A stretch of 64,000 nucleotides of DNA. Source: Paraburkholderia kururiensis (lineage in GTDB: Bacteria; Pseudomonadota; Gammaproteobacteria; Burkholderiales; Burkholderiaceae). The stretch covers positions 186,001-250,000 of the forward strand of contig NZ_CP139965.1 in the NCBI RefSeq assembly GCF_034424375.1. The letters are read 5' to 3'. Shown here one piece after another: positions 33,735 through 41,965 of this stretch; positions within the stretch are counted from its first letter, which is position 1, and each line of letters begins with the position of its first letter. The notes under the pieces are model-generated. The model had not been told where the DNA came from, did no database searches, and saw only the letters and a list, made by a program, of their open reading frames with translations. A program made the position numbers and the translations under genes.

Positions 33735-34942
33735 GCCCTGGCTCCTTGCGAATCACGGCGACCCTCGAGTCGCGAAAGGCAGAACACCGCCGCCACGGTA
33801 ATGACCACCGCCGCTACGCCCAGGCTGCCGTAGCCCGAATGCTTGACGAGCGTGCCGCCCAACAGCGGCCCGATGGCGGCGCCCGTCATGAGCATGGCGG
33901 GCGTCGCGGCAACGGCACGTCCCGTGCGGTCGATTCGCGCGAGCATGCCGAAGGCGAAGGTGTGGGTGAAGATCATCACGGCGGCAAAGACCGAGGTGGC
34001 CACCGCATACGGCGCGAAGGTCGCGCTTTGCGTAATGACGAGGACGAGCACGGCCTGCACGATGGGGCCGGCCTGCACCACCCTGCGCCCCGCAATGCGC
34101 CCTTCGAGCAGCGCCGCCACAGGCGCCGGAAACAGATCGACGAGGCCGAGCGCAATCAGCGTTGCCGTTACCGCGCCGAAGCCGAAGCCGTGGTCGAGCC
34201 CGATGCGCTGCACGAAGCTGAACATCATCGATTGCGTGAGCGCCATGCAGCCCACGCCCACCATGCCGAACCAGACCGCGCGCTCGAAGCGCGGCTCGGC
34301 GGCCGTGGCCGCGCTGCGCTGCGTGCGAAGGGACGGAAACGCCAGCGCGCAGGCCACCGTCGCCACGCCCATCACGCCCGCGAAAACGCGAAACAGCGTG
34401 GCGCCGCCGTGTTGCGCGATCAACGCAGGCGTCGCGCCCAGAAACGCGATGGCGAAGACGCCCAGCGCCAGCCCCGCGATGGCGAACAGGCGATGCGGAC
34501 GGCGGCTGCGTCCAATCGTGCCGTGCGTGAAGCTCAAGCCGCAGCCTGAGGCGATGCCGGCCACCGCGTGCAGGACCGCCATCGCCGCATAGCCGTCTAT
34601 CGCAACGATGCCGACAAAGGCGAGCGTCGCCGTGCCGAAGCCGAGCGTCGCCATCGCGCGGGCCGGCAGACGGTTCAGGCGCGGCGAGAAGAACAGGCTG
34701 CTCACCACGGCGCCCGCCAGAAACAGCGTGGCGAGCAGGCCGGCCTGCTGCGCATCGAGCCGGTACGCGCCGATCAACGTGCCGACCCACACCGGCAAGG
34801 CCACCAGGTCGACCATGCCGGCGCAGTGCGCGATCATCAGGACGACGATGGCCGACACGCGCAGTCGGCCAGCCGCGTCCGCGTCGGTGCCGGTCGGTGA
34901 ATCGACATGTGCGGCGTGTGCCGCGGAAAGATCCGTTTCCAT
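33731..34942 (-). CDS. fdeF: MFS transporter, fdeF position
   Basis: A 403-residue inner-membrane MFS permease with about 12 helices. It lacks the strict MHS signature; helix 1 is VSAIVVLMIAHCAGMVDLV and the loop FSPRLNRLPARAMATLGFG stands in for MFS motif A, so it belongs to a less common aromatic-acid or YbfB-like subgroup. Position in the operon suggests uptake of the aromatic substrate or release of an intermediate. Start METDLSAAHAAHVDSP at ATG 34942; the stop overlaps the cyclase gene start. Confidence 0.72.
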   Translation of the reverse strand: METDLSAAHAAHVDSPTGTDADAAGRLRVSAIVVLMIAHCAGMVDLVALPVWVGTLIGAYRLDAQQAGLLATLFLAGAVVSSLFFSPRLNRLPARAMATLGFGTATLAFVGIVAIDGYAAMAVLHAVAGIASGCGLSFTHGTIGRSRRPHRLFAIAGLALGVFAIAFLGATPALIAQHGGATLFRVFAGVMGVATVACALAFPSLRTQRSAATAAEPRFERAVWFGMVGVGCMALTQSMMFSFVQRIGLDHGFGFGAVTATLIALGLVDLFPAPVAALLEGRIAGRRVVQAGPIVQAVLVLVITQSATFAPYAVATSVFAAVMIFTHTFAFGMLARIDRTGRAVAATPAMLMTGAAIGPLLGGTLVKHSGYGSLGVAAVVITVAAVFCLSRLEGRRDSQGARA

Positions 34943-34956
34943 CGTGCCTCCCGTCG

Positions 34957-36099
34957 TCAGATAGGCTGCGCGAGACTCTGGTGCGTCTCGCGCATGATGC
35001 GGGTGTGTTCGGCCCGGTCGCCGTTGGCAATCTCGATCTCGCCGAGGCGCCCCGAGTTTTCCACCACCATGCGGCAGCGCTCCCAGCGCCGCGTCTGGAA
35101 TGCCTGCAACGCGGCCTGCAACGTTGCGGCGCGCCCGAGTTCCTCGGCCAGCACGATGCCGTCTTCTATGCCGATGCCCGCGCCCGCGGCCATATGCGGC
35201 GTGGTGGCGTGTACCGCGTCGCCCACCAGCACCACGCGTGCGTTGAACCACGGCTGCGGCAGCAGCAGGCTTTCCAGCGGACGGTAGTTGCAACGCGAGT
35301 GCGGCCCGATCTGCGCGCGGATGGACTGAACGAGCGGCGCGCTGAACGGCGCGAGCAGGTCCGAGAGCAGGCGCGGCCAGTCGGCGGGATCGATGTGCTC
35401 GTTGGTCGGCCGGTCTTCCGTGACGAACACGTACATCTCTTCCTGCGAAACGGGATTGACGCCGACCTTCACCTTCTGCCCGAGCCACATCGTCGCGCAG
35501 ACGACTTCCGCCGGACGCGGCACGACCGCGCGCCACACGCCCTGGCCCGTGTAACGCGGCTTGGGCGCATTCGGGAACACGGCGGCCCGCACCTTCGAGT
35601 AGAGGCCGTCGGCGCCCACGACGAGGTCGTAGCTGCCGCGCGTGCCGTCTGTGAAGGTCACGTCCACGCCGCCGTCCACGCCGTCTGTGCGCTGCGCGAC
35701 CTGCGAGAACGTGCAGCCGAGCCGCACGTGCACGCCCGCCGCACGCGTCGCGTTGGCGAGAATCTCCGCCAGCGCGGGACGCATGATGGCGCCGCCGCCG
35801 GGCACGTCGTCGCCGGCCACGCGCGGCGTGGGCAACGTGCCGATGGGCTGGCCCGCGGCGGTGAACAGGTTCACGCCGTCGCCGCCGTAGCCGCGTTCGA
35901 AGAAGGCATCGAGCACGCCCACGGTGCGCAACGCACGCAACGTCGGGCCGCCGATGCTGATGCCCGCGCCATACGAGCGCCAGCCTTCGTCGATTTCCAC
36001 GAGATCGACGGCCATGCCGAGCTTCGCGCACTGAACCGCCGTGGTCATGCCGGAGAAGCCTCCGCCGATGACGAGGACGCGCTGGATAGGGGTGGTCAT
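34957..36099 (-). CDS. fdeE: FAD-dependent aromatic-ring monooxygenase, fdeE position
   Basis: A 380-residue group A flavin monooxygenase. The FAD site VLVIGGGFSGMTTAVQCAKL is at the N-terminus; VVGADGLYSKVR is the DG motif and VVLVGDAVHATTPHMAAGAG the GD motif. These enzymes hydroxylate activated phenols next to an existing hydroxyl using NAD(P)H and O2. In H. seropedicae FdeE hydroxylates naringenin at C8; the neighbours here are in the same order, so the same reaction is proposed. It starts 31 bases after the Rieske gene. Confidence 0.82.
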   Translation of the reverse strand: MTTPIQRVLVIGGGFSGMTTAVQCAKLGMAVDLVEIDEGWRSYGAGISIGGPTLRALRTVGVLDAFFERGYGGDGVNLFTAAGQPIGTLPTPRVAGDDVPGGGAIMRPALAEILANATRAAGVHVRLGCTFSQVAQRTDGVDGGVDVTFTDGTRGSYDLVVGADGLYSKVRAAVFPNAPKPRYTGQGVWRAVVPRPAEVVCATMWLGQKVKVGVNPVSQEEMYVFVTEDRPTNEHIDPADWPRLLSDLLAPFSAPLVQSIRAQIGPHSRCNYRPLESLLLPQPWFNARVVLVGDAVHATTPHMAAGAGIGIEDGIVLAEELGRAATLQAALQAFQTRRWERCRMVVENSGRLGEIEIANGDRAEHTRIMRETHQSLAQPI

Positions 36100-36130
36100 C
36101 TGGGTGTCTCCTTGAGTTTTGTGTGATGGG

Positions 36131-36490
36131 TCATGTGTCTTGCGGGATCAGCATGATGCCGCCGTCGTCCGTCACTTCGATCGGCACAGGAATCAACCGC
36201 TGGCCAAGGCACGGGCCGAGCAGGCACACGCCGCTCGCCATGTCGAACTGCGCGCCGTGCGCGTGGCAGACGATGCGCGTGGCGTCGCCGTTCAGATAGG
36301 CGTCCTTGCGCCAGGCCATCGGCGTGTCGCCGAAATGCGGGCATGCGTCGCGCCACGCGTGAAGCTCGCCGCCGCGGCGCACGACGAACAGCGTGTCGCG
36401 CCCCGTGCCGTCGGGATCGAAGCCGCGCGCGCCGGGATCGGGCAGATCGGCGACGCTCGCAAGCCGAATGGGAAGCAATGGGCCGGACAT
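36131..36490 (-). CDS. fdeD: Rieske-type 2Fe-2S protein, fdeD position
   Basis: A 119-residue small Rieske protein. Cluster ligands are Cys50 and His52 in CPHFG, and Cys75 and His78 in CHAHGAQFD. It has no catalytic domain, so it is an electron carrier or an accessory protein. In the fde operon a small Rieske gene lies between the dioxygenase and monooxygenase genes, as here. It might donate electrons to keep the ring-cleavage iron reduced, as XylT-type ferredoxins do; that role is inference. Confidence 0.82.
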   Translation of the reverse strand: MSGPLLPIRLASVADLPDPGARGFDPDGTGRDTLFVVRRGGELHAWRDACPHFGDTPMAWRKDAYLNGDATRIVCHAHGAQFDMASGVCLLGPCLGQRLIPVPIEVTDDGGIMLIPQDT

Positions 36491-36502
36491 GGCGGTGCCC
36501 GC

Positions 36503-37453
36503 TCAATCCGCCTTGCCGGCGGCCGGCGGCGGAGCGCCCGGCGCCCAGTTCTCGCGATGCTGGAACAGGAACAACTGCGACGAGTCAGCGCCCAGAGGCG
36601 CCTCGCGCGCGTTCCATGCCTCGTCGTGCAGATCCATGTCGGCGTCGTACTCCACGTGGCAACCGAACGGGCTGTTGAAGTACCAGAACCAGTTGGAGCC
36701 GAAGCGGTGACGCCCCGGACCCCAGAACGACTGGTATCCCTTCGCGACGAAACGCGTGCCGGCCTGGAGCACCTCGGTCGGGCCGCCCATATGGAAGGTG
36801 AAGTGTTCGCAGCCCTTCATGAACGGCGGCGTCTCGATCATGAACAGCGTGTGATGGTCGAGCGTGCCGGCCGGTTGCAGGAACGGGCCGACGCCCGAGA
36901 AGCGGTCCGTGCAGCGAAAGCCGAGACGCTCCACGTAGAACGCTTCGGCGCGTGCGGCATCCGGCACGAAGTAGACGACATGCGACAGCGTGCGCGGCGT
37001 GAGCGCGGCGTCGTCGCGCGCGCCGACTACGTTGGGCGCGCGCTGGGCAGGCGCGCCCGGTGCGTTCACGGTCTCGGCGGGCAGCGCAAGCGCGCGGCGC
37101 GTCGTCACCTGAAAGCCGATGACGAAGCCCATGTCGTCGACTGATTCGATCGAGCCGTCGGCAAGCCTGCGCACTTCGCGGTCGCGATGCAGTTCCTGCG
37201 CGATGGCATCGACCGTCGCGGCATCGGCGACACCGTAGATGGTCTTGCGCAGCATGCTCGCCGTGCCGAGCGCAGGTGCGAGGCGCGCATCGTCGCGATG
37301 CGCGATTTCGATGCCCGTGCCGTCGAGCGCTTCGAAACGGCCGCCCGTTGCGTCGTGGCGCACCGGCAGCAGGCCGTAGTCGATCAGATACTGGCTACAG
37401 GCGGCGACGTCGTCCACGCCGAAGACCAGCGTATCGGGTCCGATGATGTTCAT
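36503..37453 (-). CDS. fdeC: VOC-family extradiol ring-cleavage dioxygenase, fdeC position
   Basis: A 316-residue protein with two vicinal-oxygen-chelate modules. The C-terminal, catalytic one has the iron ligands expected for an extradiol dioxygenase: His in LSHVVYFVPD (about residue 157), His in HFTFHMGG (about 218) and Glu in CHVEYDAD (about 266). The N-terminal module (LVFGVDDVAACSQYLIDYG) lacks them. In the fde pathway FdeC opens the A ring after hydroxylation. It ends 12 bases before the Rieske gene. Confidence 0.82.
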   Translation of the reverse strand: MNIIGPDTLVFGVDDVAACSQYLIDYGLLPVRHDATGGRFEALDGTGIEIAHRDDARLAPALGTASMLRKTIYGVADAATVDAIAQELHRDREVRRLADGSIESVDDMGFVIGFQVTTRRALALPAETVNAPGAPAQRAPNVVGARDDAALTPRTLSHVVYFVPDAARAEAFYVERLGFRCTDRFSGVGPFLQPAGTLDHHTLFMIETPPFMKGCEHFTFHMGGPTEVLQAGTRFVAKGYQSFWGPGRHRFGSNWFWYFNSPFGCHVEYDADMDLHDEAWNAREAPLGADSSQLFLFQHRENWAPGAPPPAAGKAD

Positions 37454-37482
37454 GAGATAGGCGTTCTAAAGAGGTGGAGGGA

Positions 37483-38646
37483 TCAGCGCGCGGTGCGTCC
37501 GCCCAGCGTTTCGGCAACCCAGTCGGCAATGAAGTGCCCCGCGTTGATGGAGTTGTCGAAGCTCGAGTGCTGCACGCCGCCTTCGCGCTCCGTGAAGATT
37601 TTCAGTTCGCGCTTCGGGCTGTTCACGAGCTGCTCGTAGGTGCGGTGCGCCCAGGCCACGGGAATCTGCGAGTCCTTCGACCCGTGCGTGACGAGGAACG
37701 GCACCTTGATGCGCTCGACCACGCCGTCCAGATGCACGTTTTCCGCAATGCGCATGAAGTCGTCGATGTCTTTGGCGCCCCACACCCAGCACACGTGCTT
37801 CCAGTAATGCGGCACCGGGAAATTGCCCTCGCGCTGCAAGCGTTTTTTCTGCACGTCGCGCCAGTCGTGATTCGCACCCCACACCACGCCGCACGCGAAG
37901 CGCGGTTCGAAGGCAACCGCGCGCGGACAGTAGTAGCCGCCGAGCGAGACGCCTTCCATGCCGATCCGTTTCGCGTCCACGTCGGCGCGCGTTTCGAGCC
38001 AGTCCACGATGGGGCTCGCCCAGACTTCGGTGTTGTAGACCGCATGCATGCCGTGAAGCCGCAGCGCTTCGCCGGTGCCGGGCTGATCCACGATCAGCGA
38101 CGACACACCGCGCCGCGCGAGCCATGCCGGCAAGCCGACGAAGTACTTCATTTCCTTCGTGGAATCGAGGCCGTTCACCTGCACGAGCAGCGGGCTTGGC
38201 GCTCCGTCCGCCTGCTCCGCCTTCACGAGCAGACCGGACAGGTGGCCGTTGCCGTAGGGAATCGCGACGCGCTCGCAGTTTTCGCCCGTCAGTGCGATGG
38301 CCCGATCGAACGTATCGAGCGAACGGCGGTACAGGTCGATGCGATCGGGTGCATCGTGCGCGAGCATGCGCTCGGCCGTGATGAGATACATCGCGGCACG
38401 CCGGTATTTCTCGCCGGCCGAGAGCAGCCGGCCTCGCGCTTCGTCTTCACCCGCGAGGTCGCACAGGCGGTCGGCCGTCTTGACCCAGGCTTCGCGAAAC
38501 GCGCGTGTGCCTTCCGCATCGGGCTGGCGCGACGCTTCCTGCAGCGGCGCACACATGTCCTCGATTTCGCCCATGCGCGCGCCCATTTCGATGGCGAGAT
38601 CTACGGACAGATTCCAGACGTAGTTGGTAGGAAAGTAGCGAAACAT
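37483..38646 (-). CDS. fdeB: Alpha/beta hydrolase of the DHPON-hydrolase/FrsA type, fdeB position
   Basis: A 387-residue hydrolase. A long helical N-terminal cap (AGEKYRRAAMYLITAERMLA) precedes the alpha/beta core, as in 2,6-dihydroxypseudooxynicotine hydrolase, which breaks a C-C bond next to an aromatic ring. Triad candidates are Ser in GVSLGGYYCP (about residue 233), Asp in THGSKDSQIP and His in GGVQHSSFDN. In this operon it may cleave the acyl side product after ring opening. Start ATG 38646. It lies 29 bases upstream of the dioxygenase gene. Confidence 0.78.
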   Translation of the reverse strand: MFRYFPTNYVWNLSVDLAIEMGARMGEIEDMCAPLQEASRQPDAEGTRAFREAWVKTADRLCDLAGEDEARGRLLSAGEKYRRAAMYLITAERMLAHDAPDRIDLYRRSLDTFDRAIALTGENCERVAIPYGNGHLSGLLVKAEQADGAPSPLLVQVNGLDSTKEMKYFVGLPAWLARRGVSSLIVDQPGTGEALRLHGMHAVYNTEVWASPIVDWLETRADVDAKRIGMEGVSLGGYYCPRAVAFEPRFACGVVWGANHDWRDVQKKRLQREGNFPVPHYWKHVCWVWGAKDIDDFMRIAENVHLDGVVERIKVPFLVTHGSKDSQIPVAWAHRTYEQLVNSPKRELKIFTEREGGVQHSSFDNSINAGHFIADWVAETLGGRTAR

Positions 38647-38711
38647 ACGGGTTGCCTTCGTTGAAATGACGTATTGCCTGCGATGGCGCGTGTGAGCGCG
38701 CCTGGCCCTTG

Positions 38712-39626
38712 CTAGCCCTTGCGCCCGAAGCCGGGCCACAGCGGAATGGCGATGTTCAGCCACACGTTGTTGCTCTTCGACGTATTCGCGGCATACACGC
38801 CCTGCTGATAGTTGAGGTTGATGTTCCAGCTTCGCGCGTCGTACACGAGCGAGGGACCGATGCCGAACGTGCGCATGCGGTTGCCCACGTTCACGCCGTT
38901 TGCCTTGTCGTCGCTGAACTGGTTCAGATACGCGCCCACCACGCCGAGCTTCCACGGGCCGAAGTTCCAGCCCGCTTCGAACTCGCCGACATAGCCGTCG
39001 CCGGAGCGATAGTTCGTCGTGCCGTTCTTCGCGTTCAGCAGCAGACGGTTGGCGATGCCGATGTCGAGGCCGTTGGGCGCGTTGTAGCGAATCGAGAACA
39101 CCGGCTGCACCGACGTGTAGCCCACCGCGACGCTCGCCTTCACGGGGCTGTAGGAGCCGTTCTCGAACGCGACGTCGATGCCCGACGCAATCGAGAGGTT
39201 CTGCGACAGGTGCCATTGCACCAAGACTGGCGTAAGCGTGATGTTGGAAAGACCGTTCTGCGTGCCCGACTGCCCCGCCACGGTCGTATGCAGCGAGACG
39301 ACCGGGATGACGAGCTGCGTGTAGACGTTCGCGCCGAGCAGATGAAACGGATACGCCACGAGCAGACGCGTGGTCTCGGAGAACACGGACGAGTGAAACG
39401 GGATGGGCAGCTTCTTGCCGTCGTTGCCATAGAGCCCGTTCGCAAAGCTGTAGTTGAACTGCTCGAGCGCGAAGAGGCCCGGAATGGGCGGCAGATTCGC
39501 GAAATTGGTGCCTACCGCGCCAGCGGGGTACGGCGAAACGCCGCCTTCGAATGCCTGTGCTTCGTTCACCGAAACGGCGGCCAACACGGCACAGCCGATG
39601 GCCATTGCAACCGGATTCTTCAACAT
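38712..39626 (-). CDS. fdeA: Outer-membrane channel of the phenol-degradation MetA/SphA family, fdeA position
   Basis: A 304-residue outer-membrane beta-barrel protein. Residues 1-25 form a signal peptide (AIGCAVLAAVSVNEAQA), and the mature part has many alternating strands with aromatic girdles (GLDIGIANRLLLN, GVVGAYLNQFSDD). It matches the family annotated as putative MetA-pathway of phenol degradation, which imports hydrophobic aromatics. As the first gene of the operon it should bring the substrate across the outer membrane. The naming as fdeA follows position; the H. seropedicae operon's first gene is required for naringenin degradation. Confidence 0.72.
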   Translation of the reverse strand: MLKNPVAMAIGCAVLAAVSVNEAQAFEGGVSPYPAGAVGTNFANLPPIPGLFALEQFNYSFANGLYGNDGKKLPIPFHSSVFSETTRLLVAYPFHLLGANVYTQLVIPVVSLHTTVAGQSGTQNGLSNITLTPVLVQWHLSQNLSIASGIDVAFENGSYSPVKASVAVGYTSVQPVFSIRYNAPNGLDIGIANRLLLNAKNGTTNYRSGDGYVGEFEAGWNFGPWKLGVVGAYLNQFSDDKANGVNVGNRMRTFGIGPSLVYDARSWNINLNYQQGVYAANTSKSNNVWLNIAIPLWPGFGRKG

Positions 39627-39821
39627 GCTGTCTCCTCAACCTGCGCGGCGCTCGTGCCGCGCGGCGTCTCTTTAGTAGTGGAAAGCGTGGCGTGCAGGGT
39701 GCACGTACGCGCGGTACGTGCATGCCCAAAGTGCCTTGACGCTGGCCTCCCGATGCGATGCATGCGTAATCGCGTCGAGATGTGACGTAGGTTAAGATAG
39801 CCGGACGTATTGCAGAAATGG

Positions 39822-39854
39822 ATTCAATCCATGCGCGATATCGATGGTGTGAAT
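39822..39854. promoter_or_regulatory. Probable LysR (FdeR) binding site
   Basis: ATTCAATCCAT and ATGGTGTGAAT are mirror arms matching at 9 of 11 positions, separated by 11 bases (39833-39843). The dyad sits in the gap between the LysR gene and the fde-like operon, 69 bases upstream of the LysR start. Long interrupted dyads of this type with T-N11-A cores are the usual recognition sites of LysR activators. Binding by the adjacent regulator is inference. Confidence 0.6.
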
Positions 39855-39922
39855 ACACTCAGGCAAAACCCTAAGAACCGCTCTCACACCGCAACAAGAA
39901 TGGAAGCACGGAGACACCACGC

Positions 39923-40849
39923 ATGCGGTTCAACAAGCTCGACCTCAACCTGCTTGTCGCGCTCGACGCGCTCCTGACCGAACAGAACATCAGCCGCGCC
40001 GCCGAGAAAATCCACCTGAGCCAGTCCGCGACGAGCAACGCGCTTGCGCGATTGCGCGAGTACTTCGACGACGAACTGCTCGTGCAGGTGGGTCGCAAGA
40101 TGGAACCCACGCCGCGTGCCGAGGCACTGAAGGACGCCGTGCGCGACATCCTCGTGCGGGTGGATGCGACGGTGGCGGCGCAGCCCGAATTCGTGCCCGC
40201 GCAGGCCAATCGACTGTTCAGGCTGTTCGTGTCCGACTACACGATGACGACGCTGATTCCGCACCTGTTCAGGCTCGCCTACGAGCGGGCGCCCGGCATC
40301 CGCTTCGATCTGCGCCCGCAGGTCGCCTATCCGCACCGCGTGCTTGAACGCGGCGAAGCGGACCTGCTCATCATCCCCAAGGAATACTGCTCGACCGAGC
40401 ACCCGGCCGAAGTGCTGCTGGAGGAAACGTTCTGCTGTGTCGTATGGGAGCACAGCCCGCTCGCGAAGGGCGAAATGACGAACGAGCGCTACATGGCGGC
40501 GGGCCACATCGTCGTGCAGGTGGGCGAGGGGCAGACAGCGATCGAAGCGTGGTTCATGCAGCGGCTTGGCGTCGAGAGACGCGTGGAGGCGAGCACGTAC
40601 AGCTTCTTCTCGCCCCCGCATCTGCTCATCGGCACGAACCGCATCGCCACCATGCACCGGCGGCTTGCCGAAGCGGCGGCGCGCAGCCTGCCCATCGTGC
40701 TGCGCGACGTGCCGGTCGCTGTGCCGACGATGGAACAGTCCGTTCAATGGCACAAGCATCGCACGTCGGACCCCGGTCTCACATGGTTGCGCGCGCTGCT
40801 GAAAGAGGCCGTCTCAGCGATGGACCACGCGCGGCATGGCGCAGTCTAG
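39923..40849 (+). CDS. fdeR: LysR-family activator of the fde-like operon
   Basis: A 308-residue LysR regulator of the NodD/NahR/PcpR branch. The N-terminus MRFNKLDLNLLVALDALLTE and the HTH core SRAAEKIHLSQSATSNALAR are typical of NodD-like proteins, several of which respond to flavonoids. The effector domain includes FVSDYTMTTLIPHLF and FCCVVWEHSPLAKG. It is divergent from the ten-gene operon, the same arrangement as fdeR, whose inducers are naringenin and related flavonoids. A strong dyad lies in the shared promoter region. Confidence 0.82.
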   Translation: MRFNKLDLNLLVALDALLTEQNISRAAEKIHLSQSATSNALARLREYFDDELLVQVGRKMEPTPRAEALKDAVRDILVRVDATVAAQPEFVPAQANRLFRLFVSDYTMTTLIPHLFRLAYERAPGIRFDLRPQVAYPHRVLERGEADLLIIPKEYCSTEHPAEVLLEETFCCVVWEHSPLAKGEMTNERYMAAGHIVVQVGEGQTAIEAWFMQRLGVERRVEASTYSFFSPPHLLIGTNRIATMHRRLAEAAARSLPIVLRDVPVAVPTMEQSVQWHKHRTSDPGLTWLRALLKEAVSAMDHARHGAV

Positions 40850-41255
40850 ATCATCGCGATTGAGCGTAACCGGTGGCGAATTCAACCGGTCGATACAACA
40901 CCATGAGCGCTGCTTAAGCGGTGGGAAGCGTGATATCGGGATGCCCGGGACACCCGCTTGGCGGAAGGCAGCAAACGCCAACTACCGTGCGGGCAGCTGC
41001 GCCAGGTTTGACTCCCACCGTTACGGTCAACACGTACCCATCATCCTACCCATACTTCGCGTCAAAGCATCTGTGGCCAATGACGCTTGCTGCTTTCCGG
41101 AGAACGGCATCTCGGCACCCGTACCCGGCCGTCTATCGGGTGGCTTACACCTTGCCGGACCGATGCTCACCATCGCACGCCCGTCGGCGCTAATCGAGCC
41201 AGTTCCAGGAGCGCTTAATCGAAATTTCGACCGCAGAAACCGCTGCGGACCGAAA

Positions 41256-41420
41256 TCAAATCGTCAGCGCTCCAGTGGTGCTTCGCGACCATCGTCCCTC
41301 GCCTTCCGGTAGATCCACAACATGCTTCGCCTCATAGTGTTTGACGACGCTCGCCAGCGCAAACAACTGGCCGTCCTCCGGCGTGCCGGGCGTCAGTCGG
41401 GGCCGACCAGCTCGAGGAGC
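41256..41420 (-). pseudogene. Possible HigA-type antitoxin remnant
   Basis: On the minus strand the peptide TPGTPEDGQLFALASVVKHY followed by EAKHVVDLPE resembles the conserved N-terminal stretch of HigA-like antitoxins (PGTPEGDxLxxLxxLVEAYExKH). The frame before it does not match, and after it the sequence leaves the family, with no helix-turn-helix. It would be a decayed fragment. The match is short and made by eye, so confidence is low. Confidence 0.35.
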
Positions 41421-41566
41421 GCCGGTCGGGCTTTGCCATACTCCCGGCCATTCTGGATAAGTCGCACGGTCGTGGTTCGACCTCCAAGAAAAATGCCGCC
41501 AGTGTGCCGGCCGGCAGCCACCTGCTGTTCGCTTTCCACTCCGGCATCCCGCGGCGCCAGTCCGCA

Positions 41567-41635
41567 AAATTGGGCCAGCCTCAAGAGCCGGAATTTTCCA
41601 ACTAAGACCGGGACGGAAATTGGGCCAGCCTCAAG
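41567..41635. repeat. Pair of 19-base direct repeats, IS21-end-like
   Basis: AAATTGGGCCAGCCTCAAG occurs at 41567-41585 and again, identically, at 41617-41635, 50 bases apart. On the other strand this reads CTTGAGGCTGGCCCAATTT. Repeated GGCCCA-TTT units near the ends are a feature I associate with IS21-family elements, but no transposase is present. The second copy abuts exactly the point where the aminopeptidase N fragment breaks off. It probably marks one end of a lost mobile element. Confidence 0.5.
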
Positions 41636-41846
41636 TGCGCACAATCTCGACGGCCGGCCGTTGGAGCGTACCCCGTTGCACTGCCTGGAGGGCAAACCAT
41701 TTGTCGACGACCAGCGGGTCGTCCTTGAAACGCTCGTAGAAGTCATCGAGTGCGTGTTTGCCGAAATCGATCCCCGTTCCGGCCGACACATTCAACAACG
41801 CTCCGGGGGACGCCGACCGATCTGTCATGTTGTTCGCGTTGCGATA
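41634..41846 (-). pseudogene. pepN: Fragment of aminopeptidase N (pepN)
   Basis: About 70 codons match the M1-family aminopeptidase N region near residue 690-760 of the E. coli protein: NANNMTDR, then HALDDFYERFKDDPLVVDKW and FALQAVQRG. The zinc-binding catalytic domain and the C-terminus are absent, and the reading breaks off at the 19-base repeat at 41635. It is a non-functional remnant, presumably of a second or foreign pepN copy truncated by an insertion event. Confidence 0.7.
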
Positions 41847-41965
41847 TTGCATGTCGGCCCAGTTCGCGGCTCGATCACGTATCATGTTCGACGTGACGAA
41901 AACCAGGTAATTTCGACCGATAGAAATAGCGTCATTTCCAATTGACAGGGTTACTACGCAATTCA

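Larger units (their letters stand above)
40850..41965. other. Gene-poor debris region with remnants
   Basis: This 1.1-kb stretch holds no intact gene. The first 400 bases show nothing I can name. From 41256 on there are remnants listed separately: a HigA-like antitoxin piece, a pair of 19-base repeats resembling insertion-sequence ends, and a fragment of aminopeptidase N. The open frames here are broken or of unnatural composition. It separates the fdeR gene from an AT-richer LysR gene and looks like a site of past insertion and deletion. Confidence 0.6.

Noticed and set aside
41393..41600. Minus-strand peptide with AQFCGLAPRDAGVESEQQ, considered as an IS110/IS1111 transposase end
   Set aside because: The resemblance is short, no catalytic residues or further transposase motifs are near, and the frame is broken. 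Not enough to name it.
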